Assembly: GCA_031367285.1 (NCBI GenBank)
Contig: JANLPN010000306.1
Location: 1 to 39,813, forward strand
DNA from: CAISIP01 sp031367285
GTDB taxonomy: Bacteria > Pseudomonadota > Gammaproteobacteria > Burkholderiales > Burkholderiaceae_C
Reading direction: 5' to 3'
Length of the DNA stretch: 39,813 nt
Below the pieces are notes generated by a model, which saw nothing but the letters and a program-made list of their open reading frames with translations, did not search any database and was not told where the DNA came from. Below, one piece after another: positions 1 through 8,334 of this stretch. The translations under genes were made by a program, and so were the position numbers. Each line of letters starts with the position of its first letter. Within the stretch, counting starts at the first letter, position 1.

Positions 1-87
1 AGCGACCGGGTCATGCTGAACAAGGCGCAAATGAGCAAGTTCGGCATACATCTTGGCGATGTCACGCTGTCGTTCACCAAACGCTGA
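1..87 (+). CDS. C-terminal end of a DUF3833-family protein (5' truncated by window)
   Basis: An open frame runs from the first base to a TGA at 85-87 and gives 28 residues ending in GDVTLSFTKR. The pattern (K.QMSKFG..LG.VTLSF) resembles the C-terminus of DUF3833 proteins, which are probable periplasmic or lipoprotein-like proteins of unknown function. They often lie next to short-chain dehydrogenases in proteobacterial lipid-related clusters, and an SDR gene follows here 22 bp downstream. Only the tail is visible, so the family call rests on a short match plus context. Confidence 0.55.
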   Translation, partial: SDRVMLNKAQMSKFGIHLGDVTLSFTKR

Positions 88-109
88 TACCTCATTGGGC
101 GGCTTTTCC

Positions 110-886
110 ATGTCCTTGAACTCCCCCATCACGAACTGGCATGGCAAGACCGTCTGGCTGGTGGGAGCATCGACCGGAATCGGGAGAGCCACGGCATCGC
201 TGTTACACGCCCAAGGAGCCGGGGTCATAGTCTCGGCCCGCAATGGCGACGCGCTCGATGCGTTTGTGCTGCAACACCCCGGGGCGGTGGCTCTTGCCCT
301 GGATGCCACGGACCGGCAGGCTGTTCAGGCGGCCACGGACTGCGTGCTAGCCGCAGGACGCCTTGATGGCGTGGTTTATTGTGCCGGCCACTATCATGAA
401 ATGCGCTCCGAAGCCATGGACTTGCCGGACTTGTTGCGCCATCTGCAGATCAATTACGTGGGCGCATTACATGTGCTGGACGCGGTATTGCCCCATCTGC
501 TGGCCGCGCCAAACAGTGGTGGCTTCGTCAGCCTCGTCGGCAGCGTGGCAGGTTATCGGGGATTGCCCAAGAGCCTTGCCTATGGCCCCACGAAGGCCGC
601 ACTTATTAATCTGGCGCAAACCTTGTACCTCGACCTGCACGACAAGCGAATTGGGGTGTCGATCATCAACCCTGGATTTGTGGAGACCCCGCTCACCGCA
701 CACAACAACTTCAGGATGCCGGCACTGATCTCGTCCGAACAAGCTGCCGTAGCAATTCTCAAAGGCTGGGCACGGGGTGACTTCGAGATTCACTTTCCGA
801 GGCGTTTTACGCTGTGGATGAAGTTACTGAGTCTGCTGCCTCACCGACTTTATTTTTATTGCATCCGCCGGTTCACCGGCCAATAA
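110..886 (+). CDS. SDR family NAD(P)-dependent oxidoreductase
   Basis: This 258-residue protein is a classical short-chain dehydrogenase/reductase. A Rossmann-fold glycine motif (GASTGIGRA) sits near residues 19-27, an N-containing INYVGAL segment lies in the middle, and the catalytic Y-x3-K (YGPTK) follows a Ser in SVAGYRG. A NPGFVETPL segment after the active site is typical of the family. The substrate cannot be read from sequence. An in-frame ATG at 53 would add 19 residues overlapping the upstream DUF3833 tail. I prefer the ATG at 110 because the protein then begins just before the first beta strand, as is usual. Pairing with DUF3833 suggests a membrane-lipid or fatty-acyl modification cluster, but that is inference. 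Confidence 0.88.
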   Translation: MSLNSPITNWHGKTVWLVGASTGIGRATASLLHAQGAGVIVSARNGDALDAFVLQHPGAVALALDATDRQAVQAATDCVLAAGRLDGVVYCAGHYHEMRSEAMDLPDLLRHLQINYVGALHVLDAVLPHLLAAPNSGGFVSLVGSVAGYRGLPKSLAYGPTKAALINLAQTLYLDLHDKRIGVSIINPGFVETPLTAHNNFRMPALISSEQAAVAILKGWARGDFEIHFPRRFTLWMKLLSLLPHRLYFYCIRRFTGQ

Positions 887-928
887 ATCAACCTGCGGGC
901 TGACAGGCCGTCCCAGCGATGGCTGCGC

Positions 929-1543
929 TCAAACCGGTACCGTATCAGCGAAACTCGGGCGCAACATCAGTTTGTCCTGCAGGCGTGCTAGGTTGGGATA
1001 AGCAGTCCGCCATTCAATGTGGGCGAAACGAAACTCCAGGTAACCAAGGGCACAGCCGACGGCAATATCGGCAAGGCTCAGGTGGATGCCAGCGCAAAAC
1101 GGCTTCTCGCCCAGCCCTTTGCCCATTGCCTTGAGGCTGGCCTGAACCTTGCCCAACTGGCGGTCTATCCATAGCTGACTGCGTTGAGTCTTGCTACGGC
1201 CATCCCACGTGGCTTCCAGCCGCGCCATCACGGCAGCATCCAAAACCCCGTCGGCCAAGGCCTCCCAGGTCTTGACTTCTGCGCGCTCACGCCCCACCGT
1301 GGGTATCAGTTTGCCCACCGGAGACAAGGTGTCCAAATACTCCACAATAACGCGTGAATCAAACAATGCCTCGGCACCTTCCATGATCAGGCAGGGTACC
1401 TTGCCCAGCGGATTGGATTCGCCGATGTTGGTGTCGCCCGACCACACGTTATCCGTCACGTAGTTGTAGTCGAGTTTTTTTTCTGCCATCACGATGCGTA
1501 CTTTGCGTACGTAGGGGCTGGAAGACGATCCGATTAGTTTCAT
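929..1543 (-). CDS. Glutathione S-transferase family protein
   Basis: This 204-residue cytosolic GST-like protein has an N-terminal thioredoxin-fold glutathione-binding domain. It opens with MKLIGSSSSPYVRKVRI, where the Ser run just before PYVRKVR occupies the position of the catalytic Ser/Cys of bacterial GSTs. The GKVPCLI segment near residue 50 carries the conserved cis-Pro, and DSRVIVEYLD matches the glutathione-contact E/D-S motif. The C-terminal helical domain contains the N-capping SLADIAVGCAL motif. It is convergent with the SDR gene and divergent from purB (95 bp between starts). The electrophile it acts on is unknown. Confidence 0.9.
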   Translation of the reverse strand: MKLIGSSSSPYVRKVRIVMAEKKLDYNYVTDNVWSGDTNIGESNPLGKVPCLIMEGAEALFDSRVIVEYLDTLSPVGKLIPTVGRERAEVKTWEALADGVLDAAVMARLEATWDGRSKTQRSQLWIDRQLGKVQASLKAMGKGLGEKPFCAGIHLSLADIAVGCALGYLEFRFAHIEWRTAYPNLARLQDKLMLRPSFADTVPV

Positions 1544-1638
1544 GGCTGAGGTACTTAGCTGCGTAACCCATTCTAGCGATTGGGATTTGCCGGCGCTTCA
1601 CGATCCTGCGGTGTAACACGCCACCTACAATCGCCTGC

Positions 1639-3042
1639 ATGACTTTCTCAGCCATTTCGGCCCTGTCGCCGCTGGACGGCCGCTACGCGGCCAAACTGAC
1701 CCAGCTACGGCCCTTGATGAGCGAGCAAGGCTACATGCACCGGCGGGTACAGGTCGAAATTGCTTGGTTCGTTGCTTTGAGCGACGCAGGGTTTGCCGAA
1801 TTCAAGCCGCTTTCTGCTGGCGCCCGCACTTACTTGCTTGGCCTGGTCAAGAGTTTTCATGAAGCTGACGCACAGGCGATCAAACAAATAGAAAAGACCA
1901 CCAACCACGACGTGAAAGCCGTCGAATACTGGATCAAGTCCAAGTTCGAATCCCGACCGGAGTTGCTTCGAGCCAGCGAGTTTGTGCACTTTGCCTGTAC
2001 CAGTGAAGACATCAACAACACCAGCCATGCCTTGCAATTGCGGGCGGCGCGCAACGTAGTCGTACTGCCGGCTTTGGACCGGCTGCTGCTCAAGCTGCGG
2101 GAAATGGCGCGTTCCTACGCCGATGTGGCGATGCTCAGCCGTACCCATGGCCAGACCGCCAGCCCGACCACGGTGGGCAAGGAAATCGCCAATGTCGTGG
2201 TGCGACTTCAGGCAGCCTGCGACCGTATTGCCGGCGTCAGGATACTGGCCAAAATGAACGGTGCCGTGGGCAATTACAACGCACATATGTCCGCCTGGCC
2301 TGATTTCGACTGGGAGGCTTTTAGCCAACGGGTGGTCGAAACGCCGGAAGCCAGCCAGGAGTCGGGCTTGCGGCCGTGGGGGCTGGGGCTGAGTTTTCAG
2401 CCGTTCAGCATCCAGATCGAGCCCCATGACTACATGGCCGAGTTGTTTGATGCGGTGGCACGGGCCAACACCATTCTGATCGACTGGTCGCGCGACGTGT
2501 GGGGTTACGTGAGCCTGGGTTATTTCAAGCAGAAACTGCGGGAGGGCGAAGTTGGCTCGAGCACCATGCCGCACAAGGTCAACCCGATTGACTTCGAAAA
2601 CGCTGAGGGCAATCTGGGCCTGGCCAACGCATTGCTGCGCCACCTGAGCGACAAGCTGCCTATCAGCCGCTGGCAGCGCGACCTGACCGACTCCACCGTG
2701 TTGCGCAATATGGGGGTGGCGCTGGGTTACGCGGTGCTGGCTTATGAGTCCATGGCAAGCGGCCTGGGCAAACTGGAACTTAATGAATCAGCCATTGCAG
2801 CCGACCTGGATGCCTCCTGGGAAGTGCTGGCTGAGCCGATCCAGACCGTTATGCGTCGCTTCGGCCTGCCGCAGCCCTATGAGCAATTGAAAGACTTTAC
2901 GCGCGGCGAGCCCATGACACGCGAACTGATGCAGGGTTTCATTGCCAGGCTGGATATTCCGCTGGCCGACAAGCAGCGCCTGCTGGCCATGTCGCCCGCG
3001 AGTTACGTCGGCAAGGCGCCAGAACTGGCCCGGCGCGTCTGA
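1639..3042 (+). CDS. purB: Adenylosuccinate lyase
   Basis: This 467-residue enzyme of the fumarase/aspartase superfamily acts twice in purine synthesis: it cleaves SAICAR to AICAR and adenylosuccinate to AMP, releasing fumarate each time. The start (SALSPLDGRYAAK) matches the N-terminus of the long proteobacterial PurB. FACTSEDINN and SRTHGQTASPTT hold active-site residues, and the superfamily signature GSSTMPHKVNP lies near residues 306-316 with the flexible-loop serines. Length is close to the about 456 residues of E. coli PurB. No strong ribosome binding site precedes the ATG. yaeQ starts 9 bp downstream and may be co-transcribed. Confidence 0.97.
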   Translation: MTFSAISALSPLDGRYAAKLTQLRPLMSEQGYMHRRVQVEIAWFVALSDAGFAEFKPLSAGARTYLLGLVKSFHEADAQAIKQIEKTTNHDVKAVEYWIKSKFESRPELLRASEFVHFACTSEDINNTSHALQLRAARNVVVLPALDRLLLKLREMARSYADVAMLSRTHGQTASPTTVGKEIANVVVRLQAACDRIAGVRILAKMNGAVGNYNAHMSAWPDFDWEAFSQRVVETPEASQESGLRPWGLGLSFQPFSIQIEPHDYMAELFDAVARANTILIDWSRDVWGYVSLGYFKQKLREGEVGSSTMPHKVNPIDFENAEGNLGLANALLRHLSDKLPISRWQRDLTDSTVLRNMGVALGYAVLAYESMASGLGKLELNESAIAADLDASWEVLAEPIQTVMRRFGLPQPYEQLKDFTRGEPMTRELMQGFIARLDIPLADKQRLLAMSPASYVGKAPELARRV

Positions 3043-3051
3043 GCGCCAGAT

Positions 3052-3612
3052 ATGGCCATCAAATCGACGATTTTCAAAGCCACTCTGCAAATTGCGGACA
3101 TCGACCACGGCTACTACGCCGACCACGCGCTCACACTGGCGCGCCACCCGAGCGAGACCGATGAACGCATGATGGTGCGCCTGGTGGCGCTCGCCCTGCA
3201 TGCGCACAAGCTGCAAAGTGTTTGCGGCGGTGACGGCACGCTGGCCTTTGGCGCCGGATTGAGCAACCCCGACGAGCCCGATGTATGGCTGCGCGACTTC
3301 ACCGGCCGGACCAGGCTATGGATAGAAGTGGGTCAACCCGAGGACAAGCCACTCATCAAGGCCTGCGGCAAGGCGGATGAAGTGGTCTTGTACTGCTTCA
3401 ACCATGCGGCGGAAGTCTGGTGGCGCGGCATCGAAAACAAACTGGGCCGGCCTCGGAACCTGGATGTTTTCAGGGTACCGACAGCGGCCTCCCAAGCTCT
3501 GATTGCGCTGGCACGGCGCAGCATGCAACTGCAGGCCACATTGCAGGAGGGCGTGTTGATGCTGGGCGATGGTACACACACCGTGGACATCGAACCGGTG
3601 CGCTGGAAATAG
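3052..3612 (+). CDS. yaeQ: YaeQ family protein
   Basis: This 186-residue protein (E. coli YaeQ is about 180) shows the family's opening KSTIFKA.LQIADIDHGYYADH.LTLARHPSETDERMM, and the middle contains LWIEVGQPEDKPLIKACGKADEV. The family has a PD-(D/E)XK nuclease-like fold; the E-V-G-Q with a following K fits the remnant active-site core. A biochemical role is not established, although E. coli YaeQ was linked to suppression of an rfaH defect. It lies 9 bp after purB. Its TAG stop directly abuts the stop codon of the convergent gene, leaving no intergenic base between the two. Confidence 0.93.
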   Translation: MAIKSTIFKATLQIADIDHGYYADHALTLARHPSETDERMMVRLVALALHAHKLQSVCGGDGTLAFGAGLSNPDEPDVWLRDFTGRTRLWIEVGQPEDKPLIKACGKADEVVLYCFNHAAEVWWRGIENKLGRPRNLDVFRVPTAASQALIALARRSMQLQATLQEGVLMLGDGTHTVDIEPVRWK

Positions 3613-4032
3613 TCACGCGGGCTTGCGGCCCTCTGCGGCGCGCTCGGCGTATTTGTTGAAACGCCAGGCGACACCCTGCAAAGTAATACGCCGCCAGGTC
3701 TGGCGCTTTTGCACCGGTCGCATGTCGGTCCAGTGCCGGACTTCGGAGAAACTGCGCCCACATCCCTTGCAGACCTCGTCACCCTGGCTGGTGGAACAAA
3801 TCGCGATACACGGTGTATCCGGGGTAGTGTGGTACCAGGCCAGCCATGCTTCATACGCCTCCTCGGGGAAAGAAAACTCGTCCGCCTGTGCCTCGTGGCA
3901 GAAAACCATCAGCGCGTACACCTCGGCGAGTGCACGAACCTGCGGCTGGAGGGAGTAACCGTCTGCCGACGGCGACTTCTCGCGCCAGTAGTTGATGGCC
4001 GATTCAATGTCGGTGATGTGGATGCCAGCCAT
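3613..4032 (-). CDS. DUF3717 plus DUF1289 domain protein
   Basis: From the ATG at 4032 the product has 139 residues. The N-terminal part (ITDIESAINYWREKSPS) is the DUF3717 signature. The C-terminal half contains PCIAICSTSQGDEVCKGCGR, a Cys-rich DUF1289 motif that probably binds metal (C-x3-C then C-x2-C). It ends in WRFNKYAERA, typical of DUF1289 proteins. Function is unknown. The frame is open to 4110, allowing an upstream start at 4059 or 4110, but that region would overlap the divergent membrane-protein gene and its leader. I chose the start that places DUF3717 at the N-terminus. No clear Shine-Dalgarno is seen, so the start is uncertain. Confidence 0.8.
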   Translation of the reverse strand: MAGIHITDIESAINYWREKSPSADGYSLQPQVRALAEVYALMVFCHEAQADEFSFPEEAYEAWLAWYHTTPDTPCIAICSTSQGDEVCKGCGRSFSEVRHWTDMRPVQKRQTWRRITLQGVAWRFNKYAERAAEGRKPA

Positions 4033-4093
4033 GTCAGTGCGTGAGGGGAGGCGCATCATAACGCGCTGGCTGCCGATGATATGCTGCGAGGGC

Positions 4094-4447
4094 ATGAAAC
4101 TCATTGCCAAATGGCTGCTTAGCGCGGCCGCCCTTCTTGCCGTCGCCTATATCTACAGCGGCGTTCAGGTCACCAGCTTTACAACCGCGCTTGTCGCCGC
4201 ATTCTTAATCGGGCTATTCAACACCCTGCTGCGTCCCATCCTGGTGATATTGACACTACCGGTCACGGTTGTCACACTGGGTCTTTTTTTGTTTGTCATC
4301 AACGCGCTGATGTTCTGGTCCGCGGCAGCGGTGATGGACGGCTTCAAGGTGAGCGGTTTCGCAGCCGCACTCGTCGGCTCATTGATCTACTCGGTGTTTG
4401 GACTGGTGATCGAATCAGCGCTCGAGCGCCTGTTCTTTAAGCAGTAG
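4094..4447 (+). CDS. Phage holin family (4-TM) small membrane protein
   Basis: This 117-residue, very hydrophobic protein belongs to the family annotated as 'mycobacterial 4-TM phage holin' (PF04020-type), which in proteobacteria is a chromosomal membrane protein with no proven holin activity. Four hydrophobic stretches are visible: AKWLLSAAALLAVAYIY, TALVAAFLIGLFNTLL, ILTLPVTVVTLGLFLFVINALMF and FAAALVGSLIYSVFGLVI. The signature NTLLRPILVILTLPVTVVTLG is present apart from small changes. The ATG at 4094 is preceded by a GAGGG element. Its 3' end overlaps the convergent metalloprotease gene by 33 bp. No phage genes lie nearby, so a lysis role is unlikely. Confidence 0.88.
   Translation: MKLIAKWLLSAAALLAVAYIYSGVQVTSFTTALVAAFLIGLFNTLLRPILVILTLPVTVVTLGLFLFVINALMFWSAAAVMDGFKVSGFAAALVGSLIYSVFGLVIESALERLFFKQ
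4415..4447. other. 33-bp convergent coding overlap with a 12-bp perfect palindrome
   Basis: The last 11 codons of the holin-family gene (+) and of the M48 protease gene (-) share these bases. Positions 4418-4429 read GCGCTCGAGCGC, a perfect palindrome, so both proteins contain Ala-Leu-Glu-Arg there; in the protease these are its last four residues. The transcripts of the two genes would be complementary at their 3' ends. Confidence 0.9.
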
Positions 4448-5962
4448 CTGGACCTGACGGGCGCGCGTGTCGATGATGGACGCCTCGATATGGTCCACCG
4501 CGCCGCCAGACGCGTTGCGCGCCATCGCCTGCGCGGCCTTGAAGCGGTCCAGCGCGGCGGCATAGTCCAGGTGTGCTGCCTGTGCTTCCGCCTCGGCCCT
4601 CAAGGCCCGCAGCGCCTGTCCCTGTGCTGCGCAGGCGTTCGCCAACCATTGCCACGCCGTCGCGTCCCGGGGATGTTTTGCCACCCAGGCCTGTAAACCT
4701 GGCGCTGCTTCAGCCGCGCGGCCGGCGCCAATCAAGGTTTGCGCCGACAAAAACAATTCTGGGCGACCCTGCGGCGCAAGAGTCGGCGCCGGCTCACCTG
4801 CTTGCAACGCGAGTTCGACCGCCAGCAGGCTGGTCAAACGCCTGGCAGGCTCGGAGGAACGTGTTACCTCAAATAGCCGTGCTAAATAGGCGCGTGCCGC
4901 ATTGAAGTCACGCAACTTCATCGCGGCCAGCGCGGAAGCATACAAAGTGGCCGCCTGCCGCGCGGGTGGTAAACCAGCAGCAGACGAACCGCCCGCCTCA
5001 GCCAACAGCTGGCGCAGCACATCGACGCCAGGGTTGGACAGCACCCTGGCACGTGCGCTAACCATGGCGTGCTCCATTGTCAGCTCGATGGGCACGGCCG
5101 CGCCCGGCCCAGTGGGCTGCCGCGCCTGCACGTCGGCGATCCTCTCACTCGTTAACGGGTGGCTGCGCAGGTAAGGAAAGGAGCCGTTGTCGTTTAGGCG
5201 CGAGGCTTGTTGCAGCTTGTCAAACATGGACATGAAACCCTGCGGTGCAAAGCCCGCCTGCGTCATGACGCCAAAACCCACGCGGTCGGCTTCACGCTCC
5301 ATATCGCGGGAAAAATTGAGCTGGTTCTGGATCGCCACGGCCTGCCCGCCGATCAGCAGCGCATTGGCAGCGTCAGGGCTCTTGCTGGCCGCTAGAGCAC
5401 CCAGAATCATGGCCCCGATCACCCAGGGTGTCTGCGCGCTCTGCTTGGACATCAGGCGCGAGATGTGGCGCTGCGTCACGTGGCTCATCTCATGGCCCAG
5501 CACCGAGGCGAGTTCGTCCCGGCTTGCAACCACGGAAATCAGGCCTAGGTGCAGGCCCAGATAACCACCGGGCAAGGCGAACGCGTTGACTGTCCGGTCG
5601 CGCCCCATCATGATTTCCCAGGCAAAGCGCTGGTCGAGCTCGGGCGACAGCTCACCTCGCGCGCGGGCTGCGGCAAGCAAGGGCCGCCAGACTCCGTCCA
5701 CGTATTCCGCCAACACCGGATCATCTATGTAGTCCGGGTCATGGTAGATTTCGCGCGCAATTCGGTCACCCAGGCGCCGCTCGGCACTTATGGCGAGTTC
5801 GCTGCCGTCACCCAGGGCTGGTAGCTGATTGGTGGCCGGACGGACAGTTGCCGCTGGCGGGGCGGGGTGGCTGTCGGGTACCGTCTGGGCTTGGGAGTGC
5901 AGGGCAAGCCAGCCCCCCGCGACACTTAGCGCAATAGCCTTGCGAATATGGGCAAGCAACAC
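4415..5962 (-). CDS. BepA-like M48 family metalloprotease with TPR region
   Basis: This predicted periplasmic zinc protease resembles BepA (YfgC), which degrades or assembles outer-membrane LptD and BAM clients. From the GTG at 5962 it has 515 residues. It has a signal peptide (HIRKAIALSVAGGWLALHSQA), an M48 catalytic domain with H157-E158-M-S-H161 (GHEMSHVTQRH), and the downstream third-ligand segment MEREADRVGF. An alpha-helical Ala-rich C-terminal half with TPR-like repeats follows. The frame is open up to 6088 with an ATG there, but residues before 5962 are not signal-like and a GGGG lies nine bases before the GTG. TTG at 5995 is another option. Its end overlaps the convergent holin-family gene. 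Confidence 0.88.
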   Translation of the reverse strand: MLLAHIRKAIALSVAGGWLALHSQAQTVPDSHPAPPAATVRPATNQLPALGDGSELAISAERRLGDRIAREIYHDPDYIDDPVLAEYVDGVWRPLLAAARARGELSPELDQRFAWEIMMGRDRTVNAFALPGGYLGLHLGLISVVASRDELASVLGHEMSHVTQRHISRLMSKQSAQTPWVIGAMILGALAASKSPDAANALLIGGQAVAIQNQLNFSRDMEREADRVGFGVMTQAGFAPQGFMSMFDKLQQASRLNDNGSFPYLRSHPLTSERIADVQARQPTGPGAAVPIELTMEHAMVSARARVLSNPGVDVLRQLLAEAGGSSAAGLPPARQAATLYASALAAMKLRDFNAARAYLARLFEVTRSSEPARRLTSLLAVELALQAGEPAPTLAPQGRPELFLSAQTLIGAGRAAEAAPGLQAWVAKHPRDATAWQWLANACAAQGQALRALRAEAEAQAAHLDYAAALDRFKAAQAMARNASGGAVDHIEASIIDTRARQVQLLLKEQALER

Positions 5963-6171
5963 GGGAAATGGCCCCGGATAGTCTGAATTGGTCAAAATAA
6001 GCCCGTTGGCACAGGTGTTAACACGCCGACAGTGGCGCACCCAAGGCCAAGTTTGCCTGGAGCAGGGTCGTATGATGCAAGCGGTCAATAAATGTTTCGT
6101 AAAGCCGGGTGTCTAAATGATTCTGATACGCCTTCCCCGAGCTTGGCACCGACCAACTGACTCCTTTCCCC

Positions 6172-6660
6172 ATGAATTCCCTGACCCATTTTGATGCGCA
6201 CGGCCAAGCCCATATGGTAGACGTGGGCGGCAAAATCAGCTCGCACCGGATCGCTGTGGCAGGCGGGCGCATCGTCATGCAGCCTGAAACGCTGGCCATC
6301 ATTGAAGCCGGCAGTGCCAAGAAGGGCGACGTGCTGGGTATCGCACGTATTGCTGGCATCCAGGCCGCCAAGAAGACCAGCGACCTGATTCCATTGTGTC
6401 ACCCACTTCCATTAACCCGGGTCGCCATTGACTTTCAGCCGGCACCGGCCACCGCCACGTCACCTGCCTGCGTCTACTGCACCGCAACGGTAGAAACTTT
6501 CGGGCCAACCGGTGTGGAAATGGAAGCGCTGACGGCCGTACAAATTGCGTTGCTGACGATCTATGACATGTGCAAGGCGGTAGACCGTGCAATGGCCATC
6601 ACGGACGTGCGGCTGCTGCAAAAACACGGGGGTAAGTCGGGCGACTATGTATCTGCGTAG
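6172..6660 (+). CDS. moaC: Cyclic pyranopterin monophosphate synthase MoaC
   Basis: This 162-residue enzyme performs the second step of molybdenum cofactor synthesis, converting the 3',8-cyclo-GTP made by MoaA into cyclic pyranopterin monophosphate. Family motifs are all present: HMVDVGGK near the N-terminus, KKTSDLIPLCHPLPLTRV with the conserved CHPL, VETFGPTGVEMEALTAV, and YDMCKAVDRAM carrying the catalytic Lys and the nearby Asp. Length is that of E. coli MoaC (about 160). It stands alone here and no other moa gene is in the window. It is convergent with the oligosaccharyltransferase-like gene across a hairpin-rich gap. No strong Shine-Dalgarno precedes the ATG. Confidence 0.96.
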   Translation: MNSLTHFDAHGQAHMVDVGGKISSHRIAVAGGRIVMQPETLAIIEAGSAKKGDVLGIARIAGIQAAKKTSDLIPLCHPLPLTRVAIDFQPAPATATSPACVYCTATVETFGPTGVEMEALTAVQIALLTIYDMCKAVDRAMAITDVRLLQKHGGKSGDYVSA

Positions 6661-6672
6661 GCGCAATGCAAC

Positions 6673-6710
6673 CGCCGCTGGCGGCTCGGCGGCGCAATAG
6701 CCCCTTGCGC
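6673..6710. terminator. Candidate bidirectional terminator between moaC and the downstream transferase
   Basis: Two hairpins lie between convergent genes: CCGCCG/CGGCGG near 6673-6693, and GCGCAA (6692-6697) pairing with TTGCGC (6705-6710) across a 7-base loop. Only a short T run (GTTT) follows on the plus strand, so termination strength is uncertain. Confidence 0.4.
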
Positions 6711-6717
6711 GTTTCCG

Positions 6718-8283
6718 TCAATCCACAGGCGGCGTAAACCGTAACGGCATCCTGTTGGTCTTGTCCCAGCGCGCATATTCCGCTGGAAACGCTGCCCGAT
6801 ACCGTGCCGCATACGCCAGTGCCTCGTCATCACGGCCCAGCATCACAGCGCTTTCGATGAGCTTCTCGGCAACACGCGCTTCGGGTGAAAAATGCAGCAA
6901 TTCATGGGCCATCGCGTTGAGCTGGACAGCGTTGTCCGGCGTGAGGTCAGTGGTAGTGAACTCGGCAAAACGCACCTGATTGCGAAACAACCATGAACCA
7001 CGGATTTTTTCGAGCGTGTTCTCCCGATACGCTGGCAATCGCATCGATACTGGTAGGTATATCTGGCTGACGCGCCGATAGTCCCAGGCTGCATTTCCTA
7101 TGCAAAGCAACAGCACGGTGGCAGAACATATCACGATCTGCGTGACAACAGACGATTGAAAAACAGATGCCGCCAGGTCGTGCTTGTCAAGGCTTGGCTT
7201 GAGCATTGACTGCCCTGCCTTACCAGTAGACCATAACACCCAAATACTGAGGCCCGCCGCAATCTGGAAAGGCCCGTACCACAGAGGGTACTCCAGCATG
7301 CTGTGCAAAAGTATCACGGCCAATACGGTCCACGCCATTTGACGATCTGTATTGAACTCACGCCACGGCCTGGCTCGGTAAACCAGCCACAGTACCACGC
7401 CGCAAGCCAGAAGCGCGACCGGCACACCAAGCTCCACGGCGAGGTGCAAGGGCAGGTTATGGGCGTTGTCCAGAATGTCGCAAAAGCGTGCGCCAGGGTA
7501 CAACGTAGTGAAGTGGGCATAGTCCAGTTCGCCCCAGCCCCAGCCGAGCCAGGGCTTCCGGGCAATCAGATGCAGGACGTTACCCCACAGGACCAGACGG
7601 CTGGCGCAGCCCTGGCTGCTGTCATGCAAGCGTGCCAGAAGACCGGAGGCGCTGGGGTCGAGGCCAGCAAGAACGGGCAAGGAAAACGCCGCAGCAACGT
7701 ATGCCAGCGCAGCCAACACCAAGACAAACCCGGGGGTCGGTAGATTCCGTATACCTCGCCGCAGACGCCATAAAGATGCAATGGCGATCACCATTACCCA
7801 CTCCAAGAGGCCGGTGCGTGACGACGATGCTGCGTTGCCAAATGCCAAGAGTACTGCGGAGGCTGCCATACCCACGTTAGCCCAGGTGCGCGAAACGCCA
7901 AAAGAGTTCGGTCGCGCCGGCCACAACAACAAAGCCGCCATGCCCATAGTAGTTACCGTTGCAAACTGGTTGCGCTGGCGCAGGTTGGCAAAGGCTTCGC
8001 CCACGCCCGTGCCGTTCACCCACTGGCCAAAAATCGCCGTGGCTCCAAAATACTGCAGCAGGCCGATAGCTGCACTGACCATTGCCGCGACCAGCAACCC
8101 TGCAGAAACGGCTCTTGCCAAACCCGCTTCACCGCACTCCCCCGAGGCATGCATTCGCACGCCAATCAGGGCCAAAGCACATGCCCAGGAAAACAGCAGT
8201 GGCACCACGGCGGGAGACGGCCCAGGCGAAAATGGATTCAATGCCGGTAAGGCTATGGCAAGAAGCGTGACAGTGAATTGCAT
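6718..8283 (-). CDS. PglL/Wzy-family O-oligosaccharyltransferase-like membrane protein (second of tandem pair)
   Basis: This 521-residue polytopic membrane protein belongs to the O-antigen ligase/polymerase (Wzy_C) superfamily, PglL branch. Features include a run of about ten hydrophobic segments, ANLRQRNQFATV (the N-x-x-Q-x-N-Q-x-A-T motif of PglL-type transferases), and the periplasmic-loop signature DNAHNLPLHLAVELGVP with the essential His. A soluble C-terminal tail follows the last membrane segment. Known members transfer lipid-linked glycan en bloc to Ser/Thr of periplasmic proteins, often pilins. I start at the ATG at 8283; a TTG at 8316 would add 11 residues. It lies 51 bp after a second, divergent family member and downstream of a pilin gene. 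Ligase versus polymerase activity cannot be decided from sequence. Confidence 0.82.
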   Translation of the reverse strand: MQFTVTLLAIALPALNPFSPGPSPAVVPLLFSWACALALIGVRMHASGECGEAGLARAVSAGLLVAAMVSAAIGLLQYFGATAIFGQWVNGTGVGEAFANLRQRNQFATVTTMGMAALLLWPARPNSFGVSRTWANVGMAASAVLLAFGNAASSSRTGLLEWVMVIAIASLWRLRRGIRNLPTPGFVLVLAALAYVAAAFSLPVLAGLDPSASGLLARLHDSSQGCASRLVLWGNVLHLIARKPWLGWGWGELDYAHFTTLYPGARFCDILDNAHNLPLHLAVELGVPVALLACGVVLWLVYRARPWREFNTDRQMAWTVLAVILLHSMLEYPLWYGPFQIAAGLSIWVLWSTGKAGQSMLKPSLDKHDLAASVFQSSVVTQIVICSATVLLLCIGNAAWDYRRVSQIYLPVSMRLPAYRENTLEKIRGSWLFRNQVRFAEFTTTDLTPDNAVQLNAMAHELLHFSPEARVAEKLIESAVMLGRDDEALAYAARYRAAFPAEYARWDKTNRMPLRFTPPVD

Positions 8284-8334
8284 GGAAATCAGGAATATTG
8301 GCAGACCTAGCAACAAGCCTGAGACCGTAAAACT

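Noticed and set aside
1705..2643. Minus-strand frame of 312 codons inside purB
   Set aside because: Antisense shadow of a strongly conserved enzyme with no family features of its own.
4094..4447. Phage lysis gene (holin)
   Set aside because: The family name is historical. There are no phage genes nearby, and the neighbours are ordinary chromosomal genes.
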